A stretch of DNA of 64,000 bases from Muribaculaceae bacterium. GTDB taxonomy: Bacteria > Bacteroidota > Bacteroidia > Bacteroidales > Muribaculaceae. The stretch spans positions 152,677 through 216,676 of the forward strand of contig JAMPHP010000002.1 of NCBI GenBank assembly GCA_023663365.1. The letters run 5' to 3'. The notes beneath the pieces were generated by a model, which searched no databases, was not told the origin of the DNA, and worked only from the letters and a program-made list of their open reading frames with translations. Positions 44,780 to 53,609 of the stretch are shown here, piece by piece (the first letter of the stretch is position 1; every line of letters begins with the position of its first letter). A program made the position numbers and the translations under genes.

Positions 44780-45889
44780 CTACTTCAGGTTTAGAAAACA
44801 CGCTCGACCGGTCTCTGTAATCCAGGGCTTTCGCATTTCGTAGGAGCCTTCGCTGTCGAATACCCATACTCTTTTTGTTCGGTCACCATTTTTTACTCGC
44901 GGTCGAGGAGCACGGCCATCCGTGAAAATAATGAGTCCATCATAATCACGATGGTCAGCAACGAAATCGAACACGCATTGAAAGTCGGTGCCTCCACGAC
45001 CGTTTATCTCGAAGCGATGGTTTTTCCTCACCTTTTCCAATGATAGCACCGCCCCTTGAATTTGCGTGTCGAACTGAATTACATCCATTGTCTCAATGCC
45101 ATACTTGAAGAATCTGACGATGATGGAGAAGAAATTGCATAGCATGTCGTTTGATACAGAGCCGCTGACATCGACCGCAATCAACAGGCGAGTTGAAAAA
45201 TCGTGTTTGCTGCCCATGTGTTCAAAGCCGCTACGACGGTTGGGGCGCATTCGCGTCAGGGACCGTACTGACGACAAAACAGATGCCCGAAAACCGCACA
45301 ACACCTTTCGATAGTCAATCCTCGCCTGTGTCGATGCAATTATAGTATCGGTGAGGTTGCCGGGAACTGTTCCCCAGTCCTTAATCTTCTCTATTGTCTT
45401 GTTAATCTCAATCTGCTTACATTCATCTTCTTCCCATAGTTCGGCGGACTCAGCCCGGACTTCGGCCTCTTTGCCATCATCCGACGTCGGTAGGTTTTCA
45501 AGGTACCATTCGTAGTGCTTATCATCGGGAAGCTCAAACACTTCAGCCGTAGCCATCGACGGTTGATATTGGAAAGTATAGTTGGATGTCAACACAATAT
45601 CACTTGCAATGCGCATCTTCTCGCGGGGGCAATCAAGAGGCGTGCGTTGGTAAGGATGCTTCAGGAAAAGCCTGATCATCTCAATCTTGATTGTTTCCTC
45701 AAACACTTCGTCGGGCATCGCCGAAATAATTTCCGGATTGTACTCCATACGTCCTTGTCCAACACGCACGGCACATCTCAACTTTGGATTAGAAACATGT
45801 GCATGGCTGCAAAACATGGCAAAGAATGCCGGCTCCGACAGGAACCAACTTTCAGCCAGATACTTGAATCGGTCGTTTGCTGTAGCCAT
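44780..45889 (-). CDS. VWA-domain protein with degenerate DUF2201-type N-terminus
   Basis: A 369-residue protein. The C-terminal von Willebrand A-like domain has a full MIDAS metal site: D240-x-S242-x-S244 (DVSGS), T301-D302 (GGTDFQ) and D324 (FTDG). The N-terminal part resembles the metallopeptidase-like region of DUF2201 proteins, but the zinc-binding HExxH is not intact (IEMIRLFLKHPYQR). VWA proteins of this type work with a MoxR ATPase, whose gene lies 1 nt upstream. ATG 45889 is chosen since the longer frame overlaps that gene. Confidence 0.87.
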   Translation of the reverse strand: MATANDRFKYLAESWFLSEPAFFAMFCSHAHVSNPKLRCAVRVGQGRMEYNPEIISAMPDEVFEETIKIEMIRLFLKHPYQRTPLDCPREKMRIASDIVLTSNYTFQYQPSMATAEVFELPDDKHYEWYLENLPTSDDGKEAEVRAESAELWEEDECKQIEINKTIEKIKDWGTVPGNLTDTIIASTQARIDYRKVLCGFRASVLSSVRSLTRMRPNRRSGFEHMGSKHDFSTRLLIAVDVSGSVSNDMLCNFFSIIVRFFKYGIETMDVIQFDTQIQGAVLSLEKVRKNHRFEINGRGGTDFQCVFDFVADHRDYDGLIIFTDGRAPRPRVKNGDRTKRVWVFDSEGSYEMRKPWITETGRACFLNLK

Positions 45890-45890
45890 A

Positions 45891-46958
45891 CTATAAACCG
45901 TTAATAAACTCTTGAATCTTTCTGTAAAGGTCGGGGAGGTCTGTGAGAACGAATAGCGCGGTCTCGGGATAGTCGCTGCCGGCATAGTCGGAAATCCAGT
46001 GAGCCAAAGCCTCGCTTCGTCCGGTCGCCAACAGCATATCTACGTATGCTTCCAGCGACCGGGCAACTGTAGCCCGATTTTCCGGCTTCAGTCCTTCTGC
46101 TTCGATGAAAGCAAAAATTGAATCGTTCAGTAGAGAGATGGTATGAAGCGGCAGTGCTTTCACTGTATTGATATGTTTTTCATATTCAAGCATCAGGTCT
46201 TTTCCTGTGATGGCGCGTGCAGAGGCTGCGAAGTCGAAGAATCTTCCGGCGGACTTGGCACCGATAATGCCACCAATCAGCTTCTTATGAAAGCCTGTAA
46301 GCTGTGGCTCATCCTTGATAACATCCGACACTCGCTTCCAGCCACGGCGGTCGGCACTCTTTTCGAGTCCGGCATCAAGATCGGGGAGTTCCTCGTCGAG
46401 GTAAGCAGGATGACCACTAATGAAATTTATCACGCGCTCATCAAGTCCGGCTTGTCGTGCCCATACGAGCCATTCGCTCGGTTCCGGGCGGAAATTGTAG
46501 ATATTGAAGCGAGAGACCAATGCGGGGTCAAGATCGGTAAGCTGATACTCCTCGCCATCGTTCACCGCCGAGATTATGCGGCTCCCTTCGGGCAAGGTTC
46601 GACCAGCCAATTTGCGGTTGAGGGCCAAGTCCATGATGGTCTGAAGCACTTCGGGACGCGCACGGTTCAATTCGTCAAGGAACAATACGATTGGCTCACC
46701 ATTGACCGGAAACCAATAGGGGGGCATAAAATCGGTTGTTCCTGTCTCAGGATTGAGTCGCGGCAATCCTATAAGGTCGCCGGGGTCGCTCATCTGGCCA
46801 AGGAAAAGCGAAATCACCTTCATTCCTTTGCGGGTGAAAAAACGAGTGAGAATTTCCGACTTTCCAATGCCATGTTTACCTTTAAGCATCACATTGTGTG
46901 AAGCCGGAGTCGCCTCCAGCAAGCTCTCAAGTTCTTTGATATTTAGCGTGATAGCCAT
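45891..46958 (-). CDS. MoxR-type AAA+ ATPase
   Basis: A 355-residue AAA ATPase. Walker A GKHGIGKS (27-34), Walker B VLFLDE (91-96), a sensor 1 asparagine in ISAVND and arginine-finger-like SRFN. The GQMSDPGDLIGLPRL insert is typical of MoxR/RavA-like proteins. Members remodel or activate partner complexes together with a VWA adaptor, here encoded next. It follows the metallopeptidase gene by 4 nt. Confidence 0.9.
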   Translation of the reverse strand: MAITLNIKELESLLEATPASHNVMLKGKHGIGKSEILTRFFTRKGMKVISLFLGQMSDPGDLIGLPRLNPETGTTDFMPPYWFPVNGEPIVLFLDELNRARPEVLQTIMDLALNRKLAGRTLPEGSRIISAVNDGEEYQLTDLDPALVSRFNIYNFRPEPSEWLVWARQAGLDERVINFISGHPAYLDEELPDLDAGLEKSADRRGWKRVSDVIKDEPQLTGFHKKLIGGIIGAKSAGRFFDFAASARAITGKDLMLEYEKHINTVKALPLHTISLLNDSIFAFIEAEGLKPENRATVARSLEAYVDMLLATGRSEALAHWISDYAGSDYPETALFVLTDLPDLYRKIQEFINGL

Positions 46959-46962
46959 AGCT

Positions 46963-47598
46963 TTATTTGAATCTTACAATTTGTTTTCTATCGGGTACAT
47001 CTTGAGTTTCTGTTCGCAAGGTACGACGGCGTTCATCTTCTGTCAGGAAATGCCGAAGGCAAATATTGCGAGCCTCAACCTCTCCGGCCAAACGAAGATA
47101 ACGACGCATCCCGAGGGCCTTAGGGCTTCCGCCCTTTGCAAACCCCTCTATCTCTTGAATCAAATGCTGTATTTCGTGCAAAAGAACGCCCTCAATCTGA
47201 TAACTGAACTCGGCTTTAGGCGTGCCCATCGAAATTACTATACCATTGGTATCCGGGTTATAATAACCTGCCAAGCCGGCTTTATGTGAGTACATAGCAT
47301 ATAATGTAAGAGTCTCAAATTCCGGATATGCGGTCAGTATCTTAGCATCGCGCAATATGAACCGAATATTGATGGGTTCGCCATAGCGTGGTTTCACATA
47401 ATCTTCAATGGCTGAAGTCGCGAGAAAAGGGTCGGCTATCTCGTAGCGCCATTTGCCATCAATGCCACCTTCCCAGCCGGTCCGGATCTTGACAACGATT
47501 GGATCTTGCCCTTCCTTAATCATTTGCTCCGCTTGTTGAAGACGTGTCTCATTCCCTGCATCAAGCCGTTTGGCTCCGACAATACCTATATAGCTCAT
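46963..47598 (-). CDS. Stand-alone polyvalent-type metallopeptidase
   Basis: A 211-residue protein. The N-terminal TGWEGGIDGKWRYEI region and the zincin core (H141-E-I-Q-H145, then GFAKGGSP and LAGEVEARN with E173/E175) match the metallopeptidase module normally found inside giant polyvalent proteins of phages and conjugative elements. Here it is a separate gene whose start overlaps the helicase stop by 4 nt, so the two were probably parts of one polyvalent-type system. It may process or protect against host proteins, by inference. Confidence 0.78.
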   Translation of the reverse strand: MSYIGIVGAKRLDAGNETRLQQAEQMIKEGQDPIVVKIRTGWEGGIDGKWRYEIADPFLATSAIEDYVKPRYGEPINIRFILRDAKILTAYPEFETLTLYAMYSHKAGLAGYYNPDTNGIVISMGTPKAEFSYQIEGVLLHEIQHLIQEIEGFAKGGSPKALGMRRYLRLAGEVEARNICLRHFLTEDERRRTLRTETQDVPDRKQIVRFK

Positions 47599-50500
47599 AC
47601 GTCAATAATTATATCATTTTTGCCACTGAGGTAGTTTTCAAGGCTCTTGCGTATGTTACCCAGGCGAGGATGGCATAGACTATTGTCAAGAAACTTTTGC
47701 ACTTCCTCTGCCGGGGGAGCGAGAAATAGCATCTCTCTTTTGTATCGTTCGACCGTTTTGCCTATTGCCGACAATTGCTCTTTTGCAATTTCTGCCTTGA
47801 GCCTGCGGATGACGTCCTCGTCGAATTTTACTGTCTGCTCCTTACCTGCATTCATCAAAATCCGATGAAGGTCGTGGCGGACTATACTTATCAAGTTGTT
47901 CCAGCCATCGCGATGCATATAGGCAGGGGTCTTCCGCGTTTGAGGCCATTCAAAATAGAGAGCCCGAATTTGTCCGGCCAAGGAGCGCTCGGTGAATGAC
48001 CTCCCTTCATAGTTAAGAGTCCGAAGGCAAAGTTGCACCGGAAGCGTATACTCATCAACATATTGCACATCCTCATCCACGCAGCTTACCGGGGCCGAAA
48101 TACGTATTTCTATCTCTTTTCTGACGGGAGGCATAATCTTAGACGCTTGCCAATCAAGCTTAGGCCAATGCTTGGACTCATTCACTTTGCGGCTCTTTGC
48201 ATGACCGTTCATTTCTCCTACTGTGAGATATTCGCGCGGAATAAGAATAACGGCATTCAGCGAGGCCAACAAAGTCATCACCTCAACAAACACCGCGCTA
48301 CCTGAAGCTATTCGGTCGGTCGCATAATGTTTGAGCGGATTCTTGGCCGAGGCGTTGTTCTTGTTGCGCATCGATGTGACGGCAGTCGCTTTGAAATGCC
48401 CGCGGATGGAGTCAAAGCGGGTATCGCTTTCAAATTTCTTTGAATCCTTGTCCGTGACGGAGATACAAAATGTCAAGCCTGTGCCCTGCAAGTTGCGCAT
48501 TGGTATTATGCAGAATCCAACACCTATACCTGAAATCTGGTAAACATGGTTGGCAGCGTTGGCATATTTCAAACCGTCGACCAAAGGCAAGGCGACATTA
48601 GATGCCAGTTTCTCAACATTTTCGCCCGACATCGGCAGCAGCAATCCCTGCTCCGTGTGGACAACGCCATCCTTATCAGGGGCAAGAGAGAAGGTGATAA
48701 AGCGTGGTTTGACCGATGCCACCAGCGGATTGGAATATGCGCCCAGAATGTTGCCGGTGATGATTTTACGATCAAGGATACGATTGTTGTACTTGGCTAT
48801 CTCTCGATCCCATTCAAGGGGGTTGAAATTCCACTGTGGGGAGTCAAGCAACTGCATCAATCGGGCATAATCGTTTTGCGAACCTTTATCGACAAGGTTA
48901 AGAACGAGTTCTTTATGCCCGGCAGATAGGGCGAAAACAAACTGCACCTTACCCGGCTGGAAACGCCGAGCTTCATTCTTATCGAAACGCACCTCTTTCA
49001 AGACTGCGATGACGCGGTTGATTTTCTCGTCAAGCGGAAGAATGTCTAGTATATTACCGAACCCTTGACCTATAGCTGCTTTTGAAAGAGCCTCCATCAG
49101 TCGTTTACGCTGCTCTGACTTAACTTTGAGTTCTTTTTTCTCGCGGTCGTATAAGTCGGCAAAATCTGTGGAATATGACAGCAACTTACGCTTCAGAAAT
49201 TCTTGCTTGGGAAAAACTCTCAAATCAGAGTCAATCGACCCAAGCCAAAATTCGGCAGGGTGCTGAGCAAGCAGCATAAATTGAATGGCTTGCTCCTCCT
49301 TAGGGATATATCTACACAGAGCCTTAAGAGTTAAAGCCCAGAGAGTTTCTTTCCGTGCCTTTATCTTATCACGAATCTTTTTATTTTCGCGGCGATAATA
49401 GGCGCTGATCTCATCTTTAAGTTGCCCCGACTCCGAAAGGTGCGCACCATATTGAGCCTTCGACTTTGCGATGGCCTGAACCAACGAAGCGGCATCGTAA
49501 GGGAAGGTGCGGTGTCGGCAGCGGAATGTCGAAAGCATAGACACACTTCCTAATGCGCTTTCATCAACCGACTTGGTGAAAAGCTCCTCTTTGACAAACT
49601 CCGCCTCGAAGTCGCGGTAATCACGCGCCAAATCCCATTGGTTGATGCGTCGCAACTCCTGCTCAAGATTTTGATAGGCAGAGAATATTTCGTCGATTAT
49701 ATCTTGTTGAGCTGTGACACTGAGCATTGCCACGCGGGCCAACAATTGACTTGCAGTAGCAGCCCCTTTTAAGCCCAGCACGAATGCGAGTTCCGTATTG
49801 TTGGAAAGGAACTCTGTGGTGACCTGGTTTCCGTAGCGGTTGCTAATGTCAATGAAATCGGCTTGACGCTTGTCCTGATCTTGATTTGCCGCAGTGTTGG
49901 CACTCAAAGAGCGCAATTTCGCACGAAGCATCATATTGAGCCGCTTCTCTGATGGAATAGCGGTGATGATATATTCGTAGAGAGGTGGTAGCTCCTCCAC
50001 TTGACCCGTGCGGTTTATGCGGCCTCGCTTCTGAAGGTCGATATTCACATCAAGATCGTTCTGAACAATCAGCATCTTTCGCTGACGCACTTCGCTGCGC
50101 TGAACCTCGGCGGTTTCCACGGCATGGGCGCTGGCTCCGATTGCACCGCAGGCATTGATGAGAATTACATCCAGTTTGTTGTTTTGGAAGTCATTGTAGA
50201 TGTGATTGGAGTGGCGTTTCTTGCGGGGAACAACTATTGCGTTGACATACTCATCGTCACCTTCTGGCGACAGATATTCCACTTGGCGAGCGCGACCGGT
50301 GCATTCCTCGAAACGGATATTTCGTGTCACTCCTGACTTGTCGGTAAATTCTTCCTGAGTTATCAGCTGTCGGATTACATCAATCGGCGATAAGGGCAGA
50401 TGAAATATATCTTCCAAGATTCCATCCCTGATTTGATCAGAATAGGTCCTGACGTCATCTAACTTGGAGAAAATTTCGTGATTTGTCGGGATGCCATCCA

Positions 50501-51989
50501 AATCAAGGTCAAAGACCGTCATTCCGACGACCTTGGGGTTAGAGAGAGTTTTGTCCAATAGTCTTAACAGCATGGTCGAAAAATCACCTGTGCGGCACTC
50601 TTTTGTTATCGGGTCGATGCTGTCGCGCAATACACACTCCAAAGTGTCGCTCATACCGATGACAACGCTCCGACCGGCTCTAACTTCCCGCACCGCCGCT
50701 TCAGCTACATCACGCGCTTTCAACGAGAGCAAAAGCACTTTATTGACATAGAAGAGTTGCGCTCTTGTCGGGTATGGACGGAAAACATCTGCCTCAAGCA
50801 GTTTGGTCATGACCATAAGCTCTTTTATCATGTCGGAGAGCTTGACCATTTCACGAAACCAGTACATTACCTTGTCGAAAAGCTCGGCATGTTCTACCAA
50901 TTTGTCGTCAAGATATGTGTAGGTAGGCTCGGGAAGACTTTCAGTGGAATGCTCCCGCCGAATCATTTGCCCCTCGTTGGCGAGTTTTGATGCTACATAC
51001 TCCTGCATAGGCACGCCTCCGTTGGCAAAGGCCAGCTTCAGCGTGTCGTTTGTCGCCAGCGAGCTGAGCATTGTCTGGCGCATGAAGGTAATCAGGCATT
51101 CCGGGCGTTTGGCAAATGTTGCAGACAGAAACACACATTGAGTCTTGGGGCATTGCTCCAATATTGAATTGATACCCTGCGTGATAACCGAGATTTTGCC
51201 AGCGGTAACACTACTGCTTTTGTGAGCTTCATCGAAAATGAATAGCACACGATGTTTCTCACAAAGAGAGGTCAGAAAATCAAGGCGAGTCATATCTCGC
51301 TTGGCATCCTTCAGCTGCGAATATGTCAGCATCAGGTATTCAAAGCTCGATGTTTCTATATCGCCTCTGCGATACATCAAGTCCAGTTCTGCCTTCTTGG
51401 GCGATTTATAGATCTCTTCGTAGTGCTGTTGGTATAGACCGGCTTCAGCTTCGCCGTCATCGTCGTCATCTTCATTAGGTGACCAAATCTCATCAGTCAA
51501 GGGTTCGTCCTCGCCCTCAATAATTTTGTCGAAGTCCACTACCGACACTTTCTGATTGAGAATGAGCGGCCGGGCATTCATTATACCAAGAGCCTTGCAG
51601 TCGCGATACATATCGCTGAATAGCGTGTATCGGTCGGTAAGGAATATCGGCAGATACCCGGCCAACATTCCGTAACGTATCATTGCGGCAGCCTGTCGGC
51701 CTTTACCAATGCCGGTCTGGTCACCGATAATAACCGACTGACTGCGGGCTTCTATATTGTAGATAGCTAACGCAACACCTTCTACTTGCTCTTGAGCTAA
51801 TGCCACAGCAAGTTCTTCGGGGGATAAATTGAGTCGATTGGCAACATAGCCTGAAACGTCGCCGTGAAGTGCCTCTTTCATTTTCAAAAGGGCATGGGAC
51901 GTTTCTTCCGAAAGTTGTTCCGGAATTGTGGCCCCTAATGACAGGATTTCCCTCTCAGGTATATAATTTTTTTTATCAGCGTACTTCAT
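47595..51989 (-). CDS. Strawberry-notch-type superfamily 2 helicase (1464 aa)
   Basis: A giant helicase-like protein. The N-terminal motor has GDQTGIGKGRQ (about 89-99) and FIFDEAHKSS (DEAH about 253-256) with an acidic insert between; the C-terminal helicase half has GASAHAVETAEVQRSEVRQR and QKRGRINRTGQ. These match the SBNO methylase/helicase group common in phages and conjugative elements. About 700 more residues have no recognised domain. ATG 51989 is chosen; an upstream ATG at 52046 would overlap the preceding gene. No methylase domain is seen. Confidence 0.87.
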   Translation of the reverse strand: MKYADKKNYIPEREILSLGATIPEQLSEETSHALLKMKEALHGDVSGYVANRLNLSPEELAVALAQEQVEGVALAIYNIEARSQSVIIGDQTGIGKGRQAAAMIRYGMLAGYLPIFLTDRYTLFSDMYRDCKALGIMNARPLILNQKVSVVDFDKIIEGEDEPLTDEIWSPNEDDDDDGEAEAGLYQQHYEEIYKSPKKAELDLMYRRGDIETSSFEYLMLTYSQLKDAKRDMTRLDFLTSLCEKHRVLFIFDEAHKSSSVTAGKISVITQGINSILEQCPKTQCVFLSATFAKRPECLITFMRQTMLSSLATNDTLKLAFANGGVPMQEYVASKLANEGQMIRREHSTESLPEPTYTYLDDKLVEHAELFDKVMYWFREMVKLSDMIKELMVMTKLLEADVFRPYPTRAQLFYVNKVLLLSLKARDVAEAAVREVRAGRSVVIGMSDTLECVLRDSIDPITKECRTGDFSTMLLRLLDKTLSNPKVVGMTVFDLDLDGIPTNHEIFSKLDDVRTYSDQIRDGILEDIFHLPLSPIDVIRQLITQEEFTDKSGVTRNIRFEECTGRARQVEYLSPEGDDEYVNAIVVPRKKRHSNHIYNDFQNNKLDVILINACGAIGASAHAVETAEVQRSEVRQRKMLIVQNDLDVNIDLQKRGRINRTGQVEELPPLYEYIITAIPSEKRLNMMLRAKLRSLSANTAANQDQDKRQADFIDISNRYGNQVTTEFLSNNTELAFVLGLKGAATASQLLARVAMLSVTAQQDIIDEIFSAYQNLEQELRRINQWDLARDYRDFEAEFVKEELFTKSVDESALGSVSMLSTFRCRHRTFPYDAASLVQAIAKSKAQYGAHLSESGQLKDEISAYYRRENKKIRDKIKARKETLWALTLKALCRYIPKEEQAIQFMLLAQHPAEFWLGSIDSDLRVFPKQEFLKRKLLSYSTDFADLYDREKKELKVKSEQRKRLMEALSKAAIGQGFGNILDILPLDEKINRVIAVLKEVRFDKNEARRFQPGKVQFVFALSAGHKELVLNLVDKGSQNDYARLMQLLDSPQWNFNPLEWDREIAKYNNRILDRKIITGNILGAYSNPLVASVKPRFITFSLAPDKDGVVHTEQGLLLPMSGENVEKLASNVALPLVDGLKYANAANHVYQISGIGVGFCIIPMRNLQGTGLTFCISVTDKDSKKFESDTRFDSIRGHFKATAVTSMRNKNNASAKNPLKHYATDRIASGSAVFVEVMTLLASLNAVILIPREYLTVGEMNGHAKSRKVNESKHWPKLDWQASKIMPPVRKEIEIRISAPVSCVDEDVQYVDEYTLPVQLCLRTLNYEGRSFTERSLAGQIRALYFEWPQTRKTPAYMHRDGWNNLISIVRHDLHRILMNAGKEQTVKFDEDVIRRLKAEIAKEQLSAIGKTVERYKREMLFLAPPAEEVQKFLDNSLCHPRLGNIRKSLENYLSGKNDIIIDV

Positions 51990-52009
51990 AATCGACTGCA
52001 AGGATAGAG

Positions 52010-52429
52010 TCAGTGTGTTTCCGAATCCGATACAGGTGGGGACCATTTGTCTTCATCTTCATCGTATACGGATTCGCCGGTGAAGATGTTGGTGTGCTCG
52101 TTGGCGCAACATTCATTTTGCCACCATACCTCAGGACTCATTGTCAGATGGCCGTCTTTGCCCATGATGACAGTGTAATCTTCGTAGTCGGTATAATCAA
52201 TCTGTATATATAGGCCGACGTATTCAGAACCCGCGCTTACTTCGGTGCCGAAGAGAGTCATTAAGTCTTCCCAGTCGTGGAGGAAATCGTCAAAAGAGGT
52301 GTAGCCTTTCACAATCTCCATGAAACCGGCATGACGCTGGCGCATTTTCGAGAGGCCTTTCTCTCGCATTTCATAAAACATCTGCGCCAATTTTCGGCGC
52401 TTCTCGGGATCAATATTTCTCTTTACCAT
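52010..52429 (-). CDS. Unknown acidic small protein (139 aa)
   Basis: Not recognised. A basic helical N-terminus is followed by an acidic, aromatic C-terminal half (GLYIQIDYTDYEDYTVIMGK). It ends 20 nt before the helicase start. Charge and length recall antirestriction-type DNA mimics, but there is no direct evidence. Confidence 0.6.
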   Translation of the reverse strand: MVKRNIDPEKRRKLAQMFYEMREKGLSKMRQRHAGFMEIVKGYTSFDDFLHDWEDLMTLFGTEVSAGSEYVGLYIQIDYTDYEDYTVIMGKDGHLTMSPEVWWQNECCANEHTNIFTGESVYDEDEDKWSPPVSDSETH

Positions 52430-52457
52430 TTTCTTGTTGTTATATGTGGGGGCTATT

Positions 52458-53165
52458 TTAGTCCCACCAAGTGTGGAGGGCGTGTTGGCGGATGTGGCAG
52501 TAGAGGCGGTGGGCTTTGTGCCAGTAGATGTCTCTGCCGATAGTTAATTTCATGTCTTTGTCTGATTCTGTTTTGAATCGTTCTAAGTCACGGTTGCTAA
52601 CCGGATAACCGACATTGCGGATGTTCATTGCACCAATTTTATCCTCGGGGATGTGCCCTGTAAGGAGGCCGAGGAGCTTGATGCACAGGCGTAGCCAGCG
52701 GCCGCCGGGATAGTTGCCGTTTTCGTCGGCCGTGACTGAGTGGGAGAAATATGCGTCCATACACTCCATCTTCCTTCTCTCCAGCTCGAGCAGGAAGCCG
52801 GCTTCATATTGGGGCGAATCAAGTGCGTAGTCGGCGAGGGCTTTGACCATAGGGTCGAGCACTTCCTTTTTCCACACGCGATATTTCTTTTTGTGGTAGT
52901 AGAAGCCGCGATGAAAGGCTGCATACTCTGCTATATCTTCATCGCTAACTTCGTGCTCGCCCCAATAGAATGGCGCTAAGCAAGCCAGCGCCAGCTCAAA
53001 TTCTTCGTCGGATTTGAATCTTTCGTAGTCGTAGGTGCCGAACGCACCCAAAGCCATGCTTTTCAGATTATCCTTTTCGGAATCTGAAAGATGCGAGATG
53101 TCGGCCAACGGGGCGTTGTGCTCCTCGCCTCCGAAGGTCAGTGCTTTAGGATTGTTGTCGTTCAT
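52458..53165 (-). CDS. Unknown protein (235 aa)
   Basis: Not recognised. Helix-rich with many aromatic residues (FYYHKKKYRVWKK, YWHKAHRLYCHIRQHALHTW). Its start overlaps the end of the preceding 133-residue gene by 20 nt, showing tight coupling. No catalytic motif was seen. Confidence 0.6.
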   Translation of the reverse strand: MNDNNPKALTFGGEEHNAPLADISHLSDSEKDNLKSMALGAFGTYDYERFKSDEEFELALACLAPFYWGEHEVSDEDIAEYAAFHRGFYYHKKKYRVWKKEVLDPMVKALADYALDSPQYEAGFLLELERRKMECMDAYFSHSVTADENGNYPGGRWLRLCIKLLGLLTGHIPEDKIGAMNIRNVGYPVSNRDLERFKTESDKDMKLTIGRDIYWHKAHRLYCHIRQHALHTWWD

Positions 53166-53547
53166 ATTCGAGTTGTGCTATTATATTATTGGCCAGAATA
53201 CTGATATTGGTATTGGAGTCGATTTCCCGGTTGAGCCATTGGTTGACTAATTCATCTCGATTGGAGGACTTATCTATGCCCAAAGCTTTTAGCGCGGCAC
53301 CCAAATAGCCTTTAAGGCCCGTTCGCATTACTTGTGCCTGTTTCATTGTCAGCGGGAATTTTTTGCCGGAAGAGCGGATCTTCTCTATTTCAGTCACCTC
53401 ATCAGCGTCGTAAATCTCACCCTGCGCAAATAGTTTCAGCCCCTTGCAGATGTCAAAGGTTCCCTGAGTACTACACCCTGTCAAGCCAACGGTAACATCG
53501 TTGACCGCATGAGGGTCGGCGTGTAAAAATATTTCTCTGTAGGTCAT
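53146..53547 (-). CDS. First gene of the helicase operon (133 aa)
   Basis: Not recognised as a family. Helical, with basic segments in the middle (EIEKIRSSGKKFPLTMKQAQ). ATG 53547 is chosen because the promoter at 53566-53592 overlaps the longer reading. It is a candidate regulator or small partner of the system because of its leading position, by inference. Confidence 0.6.
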   Translation of the reverse strand: MTYREIFLHADPHAVNDVTVGLTGCSTQGTFDICKGLKLFAQGEIYDADEVTEIEKIRSSGKKFPLTMKQAQVMRTGLKGYLGAALKALGIDKSSNRDELVNQWLNREIDSNTNISILANNIIAQLEYERQQS

Positions 53548-53565
53548 AGCTAAATTTGTTTTTTG

Positions 53566-53592
53566 CAAAGTTACCCCCGGGGGTGTGTCAAA
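53566..53592 (-). promoter_or_regulatory. Helicase-operon promoter with palindromic operator-like site
   Basis: On the minus strand TAACTTTG (53566-53573) is preceded, at 15 nt, by TTTG (53589-53592). The spacer holds a perfect 12-bp palindrome ACCCCCGGGGGT (53573-53584), in a position where a bound repressor would block RNA polymerase. Confidence 0.65.
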
Positions 53593-53609
53593 AGACAATA
53601 CAGGTAAAT

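Noticed and set aside
44780-45889. Active metallopeptidase in the VWA protein N-terminus
   Set aside because: The HExxH zinc motif expected in DUF2201 relatives is not conserved here.
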